From contig NZ_FNYJ01000005.1 in NCBI RefSeq assembly GCF_900108875.1, positions 124,001-188,000 on the forward strand: DNA of 64,000 nt, in the 5' to 3' direction. The notes under the pieces were generated by a model. It searched no databases and was not told the origin of the DNA. It saw only the letters and a list, made by a program, of their open reading frames with translations. Position numbers and translations under genes: made by a program. Source of the DNA: Pseudomonas sp. NFR16. Its GTDB lineage: Bacteria; Pseudomonadota; Gammaproteobacteria; Pseudomonadales; Pseudomonadaceae. Of the stretch, positions 59,641-64,000 are shown one piece after another. How positions within the stretch are numbered: position 1 is the stretch's first letter; each line of letters opens with the position of its first letter.

Positions 59641-60856
59641 AGCGCACTCGGGCGCCATACAGTGCGGCTGCGCTCAGTGCCATGTAAGTCAGCGTCATCG
59701 CCCAGCCGAGCGCGCTGACTTGCCAAAGGCCCACCAGGGGCGCCACAGCCATCAGTGGCAGATGCGCCACCAGCCTCAATCCTTCCAGCTTCACCGCAGA
59801 CGGCCGGTCCTCCAGCGCGGCGCCGAAAACAAACAAACCGAATGCCACCCAGCCCCATCCGAGCATCAACGCAGGTGATGGCAGCTTTTCGCCGTTGGAC
59901 AGCAGATAGCTGCCGAGTAACGTGTACAGCGAAAACTGCACGCCCACATACAGCTGGCGGGCGAGGCTTATCGGCACTTCGTATTTGCAGAAATGACCGA
60001 GGTCAAACATTTCAATTGGATGCATTTGCGCCACATCCGCTGGCCGCCAACCGGTGCGCATGAACCAGATCCTCAGCTTGTCTTTCCACGATGCAGTGTG
60101 GCGCGCGTCCGAGGCCAGCCGGGCATAGAACTGCAGGTTCGCCCAGACCGGATTCCAGCTGCGCAACGGCGTGGTCACGCCGAAAACCGGAGGATCACTG
60201 TCCAGCTCCTCCTGGAATGTGCCGAACAGCCGGTCCCAAACAATGAACACCCCGCCATAGTTGCGATCCATGTAGATAGGATTCTGCGCATGGTGGGCTC
60301 GATGATTGGACGGCGTGACGAAAACCTGCTCGAACCAGCCAAGCTTGGGAATGTGCCGGGTATGCACCCAGAATTGATACAGCAGGTTGAGCGATGCCAC
60401 CGCGACGAACACCGCCAGCGGCACGCCGATCACGGCCAGCGGCAGGTAGAAGATCCAACTCAGCAGGAAACCCGTGCTGGTCTGCCGCAAGGCAGTGGAG
60501 AGGTTGTAGTCCTCGCTCTGGTGATGCACCGAGTGAGCCGCCCAGAGAATATTCCGCTCATGCCCCATTCGATGCAGCCAGTAGTAACAGAGGTCATACG
60601 CCACGAACGCAAAGACCCAGACCCACAGGCTTTGCGCCGGCAACTGCCACAACGCCAGATGCTCGAGGGCAAAGGCGTAGGTGACGAGTCCGACGCCTTT
60701 GGTCAGCAGCCCGGTCGTGGTCGACAGAACACCGGTACTGAGGCTGTTGATTGCGTCTGCGACACGGTAATTGCTGACCTTTCGCCAACGGTCCGCAAGC
60801 AGCTCAACTGCGATCAGCACGAAGAAAAAAGGCACTGCGTACAGAATGAAATTCAT
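59618..60856 (-). CDS. sterol desaturase/fatty acid hydroxylase family protein
   Basis: A 412-aa membrane di-iron enzyme. The histidine clusters for the metal site are HRMGH (95-99), HSVHH (108-112) and HRAHH (about 192-196), within membrane segments of the N-terminal two-thirds, and a shorter C-terminal membrane region follows. The lipid substrate is unknown; family members hydroxylate or desaturate sterols, carotenoids or alkylglycerols. The ATG at 60856 has CAGGTG upstream. Its 3' end overlaps dedA by 23 bases. Confidence 0.88.
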   Translation of the reverse strand: MNFILYAVPFFFVLIAVELLADRWRKVSNYRVADAINSLSTGVLSTTTGLLTKGVGLVTYAFALEHLALWQLPAQSLWVWVFAFVAYDLCYYWLHRMGHERNILWAAHSVHHQSEDYNLSTALRQTSTGFLLSWIFYLPLAVIGVPLAVFVAVASLNLLYQFWVHTRHIPKLGWFEQVFVTPSNHRAHHAQNPIYMDRNYGGVFIVWDRLFGTFQEELDSDPPVFGVTTPLRSWNPVWANLQFYARLASDARHTASWKDKLRIWFMRTGWRPADVAQMHPIEMFDLGHFCKYEVPISLARQLYVGVQFSLYTLLGSYLLSNGEKLPSPALMLGWGWVAFGLFVFGAALEDRPSAVKLEGLRLVAHLPLMAVAPLVGLWQVSALGWAMTLTYMALSAAALYGARVRFTRLEGS

Positions 60857-61044
60857 TAACGTCACCTGGCGACGAAACATCGAAGACTAGGCGTGCTCCG
60901 GGCAAAACCCTATGGCACCGAATGACAAATTAGTAGACATTTGACGACATCGTTGGCGACGCGGCTGGCTGCGCAGCGCCATGGAAAACGACAGAACCGG
61001 CGCCCGGATGTGCAGCCGGGTCGCCCAAGAGAGGGAGCACACGC

Positions 61045-61725
61045 ATGAGCAAAAAAGTTGCCGTTATTCTTTCCGGCTGCGGCGTCTACGACGGCGCGGA
61101 AATTCATGAAAGCGTGCTCACCCTGCTGCGCCTGGACCAACGCGGCGCTCAGGTGAAGTGTTTTGCACCCAACATCGCGCAGCATCACGTCATCAATCAT
61201 CTGACGGGTGAGGAAATGCCGGAAACGCGCAATGTGCTGGTTGAGTCGGCGCGCATCGCCCGCGGCGCCATAGAAGACATTCGCGAAGCCGACATCACCG
61301 AATTCGACGCGCTGATCATCCCAGGCGGCTTCGGCGCTGCGAAAAACCTCTCGGATTTCGCCGCACAAGGCGCTGGCTGCAAGGTACAGGCGCAGGTGCT
61401 GGCCATGGCCGAGGCGTTTGCTGAAGCGGGCAAACCGGTGGGTCTGATCTGCGTATCACCGGCTCTAGCCGCGAAAATCTATGGCCCGGGCGTCACCTGC
61501 ACCATCGGCAACGACGCGGACACCGCCGCGGCGATCACCCGAATGGGAGGCACCCATCAGGAATGCGACGTCAGCGACATCGTCGAAGACAAAGACCGCA
61601 AGCTGGTGAGTACCCCCGCTTACATGGTCGCCAAGTCGATCGGCGAAGCGGCGTCCGGGATCAACAAGCTGGTGGACCGCATACTGGAATTGGTTCAGGA
61701 AAACGAAGAACAGGTCACCGCCTGA
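61045..61725 (+). CDS. elbB: isoprenoid biosynthesis glyoxalase ElbB
   Basis: A 226-aa DJ-1/PfpI-superfamily protein. MSKKVAVILSGCGVYDGAEIHESVLTLLRLDQRGAQVKCFAPNIAQHHVINHLTGEEM is the ElbB signature, and the nucleophile elbow is in VGLICVSPALAA. It has weak glyoxalase activity and has been linked to early isoprenoid synthesis; its main role is unclear. GAGAGGGAG precedes the start. Monocistronic. Confidence 0.92.
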   Translation: MSKKVAVILSGCGVYDGAEIHESVLTLLRLDQRGAQVKCFAPNIAQHHVINHLTGEEMPETRNVLVESARIARGAIEDIREADITEFDALIIPGGFGAAKNLSDFAAQGAGCKVQAQVLAMAEAFAEAGKPVGLICVSPALAAKIYGPGVTCTIGNDADTAAAITRMGGTHQECDVSDIVEDKDRKLVSTPAYMVAKSIGEAASGINKLVDRILELVQENEEQVTA

Positions 61726-61779
61726 TTCGCGCATCGCCTGATCGCTGACCGCTGCAGTTCGACACTCAGCGCAAGCCGC

Positions 61780-62229
61780 TCAACGTGCGAGTCGGGTCAG
61801 AATCCTGTCCAGTGAGTTGGCGAACGCCTGTTTTTCCCGGTCGCCGTAAGCGCCCTGCCCGCCGCTCGCTTGCCCTTGCTCGCGCAGATCGGTGAACAGG
61901 TTGCGCACGGCAAGCCGCTCGCCCATGTTCTGTGCGTCGAATTCCTTGCCTCGGGGGTCCAGAGCCGACACGCCCTTTTTTACCAGCCGGTCAGCCAGCG
62001 GCACGTCGCTGCAGATCACCAGCTCGCCCGGCACGGCATGTTCCACCAGATAATCATCGGCAGCATCAGGCCCACTAGGCACGACGATCAGCCTGACCAG
62101 GGTGAAGCTTGGCTTGATCTGACTTTGACCCGCAACCAGTACGACTTCGAACTGCCGCTTGAGGGCAAATTTGATGACTTGGTCCTTGGCCGCCTTCGGA
62201 CAGGCGTCGGCATCGATCCAGACGCGCAT
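61780..62229 (-). CDS. YaiI/DUF188 family protein
   Basis: A 149-aa protein with MRVWIDADACPKAAKDQVIKFALKRQFEVVLVAGQ, LVICSDVPLADRLVKKGVSALDPRG and the C-terminal SLDRILTRLAR, matching UPF0178/YaiI. The Asp-rich pockets (DADACP and SDVPLAD) suggest a PIN-like nuclease fold, but no activity is established. Convergent with elbB. Confidence 0.88.
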   Translation of the reverse strand: MRVWIDADACPKAAKDQVIKFALKRQFEVVLVAGQSQIKPSFTLVRLIVVPSGPDAADDYLVEHAVPGELVICSDVPLADRLVKKGVSALDPRGKEFDAQNMGERLAVRNLFTDLREQGQASGGQGAYGDREKQAFANSLDRILTRLAR

Positions 62230-62599
62230 GACTCATACTCCGCAATCAGGTTTGAGACCATCCCGCAGCCGTCTTGCTGAGGGATCACTTGGTATCACGT
62301 TGTCGCCGCCAAGCGCTGACGGGCTCGAAAGCTGCCTGGCTCGACATACGGGAGCAAGAAGCGGCCATTGTTCCTGCGGCAGTGTTGGCGCTCAAGCCTT
62401 GCTGCACCTCATGCAGGTGCATTTGATCGATGTCGAATCCGGGTTGCCCGAATGGATGAACGATCAAGAATCCGCAAGACCACGGAGCGATGATGATGCG
62501 TGAATGGATCGCCGTTCTCCAGCTGTTGCGCGCGATGAAAACACAGGGAGCGCTCAGATTGGCTCACCCACTGCTTCAGTCAGACCAACGGGCGATCAG
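62230..62599. other. gap without a supported gene
   Basis: No frame here has a convincing start or protein-like composition. The only structure is a hairpin, TGCACCT (62403-62409) with AGGTGCA (62415-62421), followed by ATTTG on the plus strand, which could be the terminator of a lost or very small plus-strand gene. The remainder may be promoter sequence for yaiI and a decayed fragment. Confidence 0.3.
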
Positions 62600-63226
62600 T
62601 TACGCACGGTGCAATGTCGCGAGGAACGCCGCTGCGCTGACGAACAACCCGGCAAACGTGCGGTTCATGCGCCGTTGCTGCTTGGGCGTTTTCAGCAGGC
62701 GCAGGACCTTCGAGGCAAGCCCCGTGTAGCCGGCCATCACGACCAGATCAACGCTGACCATTGTCGCCATGATGGTCAGGTACTGAGGCATCAGGGACAG
62801 GTGCGTGTCGATGAACTGAGGCAGGATCGCGAGCATGAACACCAGCGCTTTGGGGTTGCTGATGTTGACCAGAAAACCTCGCGCCACCAACGCGAGCGGC
62901 TTGCCGATCGGGCGAATCGCCGAATCATCTGACAGGTCGCCGGGCAGCGCGCGCCATTGCTTGACGCCCAGATAGACCAGATAGGCTACACCGAACCATT
63001 TGATCAGCGTGAACGCCAGCGCGGACGTCGCCAACACCGCGCCCAGGCCAGCGGCGATGACTGCGATTTGAACGATGAGCGCCAGTTGGAGACCCAGTGC
63101 GTTCCAGTAGCCGCGCCAGAATCCGTATTGCAGACCACTGGACATCGATGCAATGGCACCGGCGCCCGGCGACAGGCTGATGACCCAGCAAGCTGCAAAG
63201 AAAGCCAGCCATGTTTCAAGCGACAT
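62600..63226 (-). CDS. LysE-family amino-acid exporter
   Basis: A 208-aa inner-membrane protein with about six membrane segments. MSLETWLAFFAACWVISLSPGAGAIASMSSGLQYGFWRGYWNALGLQ is the LysE/RhtB signature, with NISNPKALVFMLAILPQF in the middle. It probably exports a neutral or basic amino acid such as homoserine or threonine. ATG 63226 has GAGGTG six bases upstream and is preferred over the in-frame ATG at 63232. Monocistronic. Confidence 0.9.
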   Translation of the reverse strand: MSLETWLAFFAACWVISLSPGAGAIASMSSGLQYGFWRGYWNALGLQLALIVQIAVIAAGLGAVLATSALAFTLIKWFGVAYLVYLGVKQWRALPGDLSDDSAIRPIGKPLALVARGFLVNISNPKALVFMLAILPQFIDTHLSLMPQYLTIMATMVSVDLVVMAGYTGLASKVLRLLKTPKQQRRMNRTFAGLFVSAAAFLATLHRA

Positions 63227-63334
63227 ATGCACCTCGGCGACGAAAATCTTCGCTTAACCTAAGGTTTATGCGCTTCAAAAACCAATTATTTCTAACTGTT
63301 GCTGTGACTTCGCAGATAGCTGTGCAGGTCGTCG

Positions 63335-63937
63335 TCAGTGCTGTGCGGGTTCGCCAGCGCGCTTTTCACCGGAGATGATCGGAGTGCCGTCATTGCCGCG
63401 CCAGCGGCGGATCGACTTCTGGAAAAACTGACTGTTGGGCACCTGCACCAATGTGCCGCCCAATTCAGCGGGCTCGACCAAGGTGGTGAACATCAGATTG
63501 ATCGCGGTAACGCGCCCTTTGATGCCAGGCTTGTCCGTAGTGTCTACCAGCTCGACCATATCCCCGATCCTGAACGGCCCCATCGTAAAGATGAACACCG
63601 CACAGAGCAGGTTGGACAACACACTCCACATCGCGAAAAACGCGACGGCGGCGACCGCAACGAAGCCGGACAGCGCCGCCCACAACACCGAGGCCGAAAC
63701 CCCCAGCCGGCCCAGCACCGCAACGAACGCAGTGCCCATGATCAACCAGCGAAGGCCGCCGCGCAGCATCACCAGCAACTCTGGCGGTAACAGCGGATAG
63801 CGCTCGGCCAACCCCGTCAGAAAACGCGCGACGATGCGCTGCAGAGTGTAGCCAACGAGCAGAATCAACAGAATCTGCAGGCCGACCAGAATCGGCTCGA
63901 TCCAATAAGCGGGAACAGGCAGTGCCAGCGATTCCAT
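63335..63937 (-). CDS. small-conductance mechanosensitive channel family protein
   Basis: A 200-aa MscS-type protein with three membrane segments (about 10-30, 55-80 and 85-118) and the pore helix/beta region WAALSGFVAVAAVAFFAMWSVLSNLLCAVFIFTMGPFRIGDMVELVDTTDKPGIKGRVTAINLMFTTLV. It is shorter than canonical MscS (about 285 aa) because the C-terminal cage domain ends early, so it may be a compact osmotic-release channel or modulator. Its start overlaps the stop of the upstream ABC-F gene. Confidence 0.88.
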   Translation of the reverse strand: MESLALPVPAYWIEPILVGLQILLILLVGYTLQRIVARFLTGLAERYPLLPPELLVMLRGGLRWLIMGTAFVAVLGRLGVSASVLWAALSGFVAVAAVAFFAMWSVLSNLLCAVFIFTMGPFRIGDMVELVDTTDKPGIKGRVTAINLMFTTLVEPAELGGTLVQVPNSQFFQKSIRRWRGNDGTPIISGEKRAGEPAQH

Positions 63938-64000
63938 CAGGACAACGCTTCCAGCTCGGCCTGCATCGATTCGAGCAACTCCAGGGCTTCCATCCAGGCT
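63937..64000 (-). CDS. 3' end of an ABC-F-like ATPase gene (partial)
   Basis: The window ends inside a minus-strand gene whose last residues read AWMEALELLESMQAELEALS. This acidic, heptad-like tail resembles the C-terminus of ABC-F proteins such as YheS/Uup, but no ATPase motif is in view. The TGA overlaps the start codon of the channel gene, so the two probably form an operon. Confidence 0.5.
   Translation of the reverse strand, partial: AWMEALELLESMQAELEALS

Overview
The window is chromosomal DNA of a Pseudomonas, most likely from the fluorescens/syringae side of the genus. The evidence is protein-level recognition of Pseudomonas families, a clear 6S RNA between zapA and the 5-formyl-THF cyclo-ligase gene, Pseudomonas-type REP/REPIN elements, and a gene order that largely follows the P. 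aeruginosa pckA-to-ppk region as I remember it. Almost all of the window is housekeeping sequence of Pseudomonas-like GC content; bases 1-1300 are clearly more AT-rich.

Layout. 1-1300: accessory edge with the 3' end of an unrecognised gene, a small membrane protein and a lysozyme-like muramidase that looks like a type VI secretion effector but is frameshifted near its end. 1400-13100: pckA, hslO, an LpxT-like lipid A phosphotransferase, hslR, the ribosome-modification operon rimA-rimB-rimK, the envelope-stress two-component pair amgR-amgS, tex and a thioesterase. 13100-22200: gshA, argA, argE, a CYTH-CHAD phosphatase, an Lrp regulator divergent from a small unknown gene, and an orphan GspE/PilB-type ATPase. 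22200-31700: an idonate/gluconate dehydrogenase pair with a divergent LysR gene, a stomatin/NfeD pair, DUF2388, gcvH-gcvT, and a ferric-iron ABC permease and binding protein without an ATPase. 31800-46300: ubiquinone hydroxylases with pepP and ygfB, a TIGR02449 protein with zapA and 6S RNA, the cyclo-ligase, a 49-residue membrane protein, EVE and FliL-like proteins, a quinone oxidoreductase, glpT, ChaC, an iron-sulfur flavin reductase and ubiD. 46300-64000: an OafA-type acyltransferase, rho with a structured leader, trxA, a FadR-type regulator divergent from a polar amino-acid ABC operon, a tandem REPIN array, ppx and ppk (convergent and overlapping), dedA, a sterol-desaturase-like gene, elbB, yaiI, a LysE exporter, an MscS channel and the end of an ABC-F gene.

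The points most worth a second look are: the frameshifted muramidase with its putative immunity gene; the 22-bp perfect palindrome that holds both stop codons of ppx and ppk, so both proteins end in VLSVR; a PhoB-box promoter about 460 nt upstream of ppk with a long structured leader; a FadR-like operator in the regulator-transporter intergenic region; paired TCATC-N6-GATGA elements between the idonate genes and their LysR gene; and the graded GTG/TTG/ATG starts of rimABK. I found no CRISPR array, tRNA, rRNA, transposase or prophage. Functions are assigned from protein motifs and memory of families; no database search was run.
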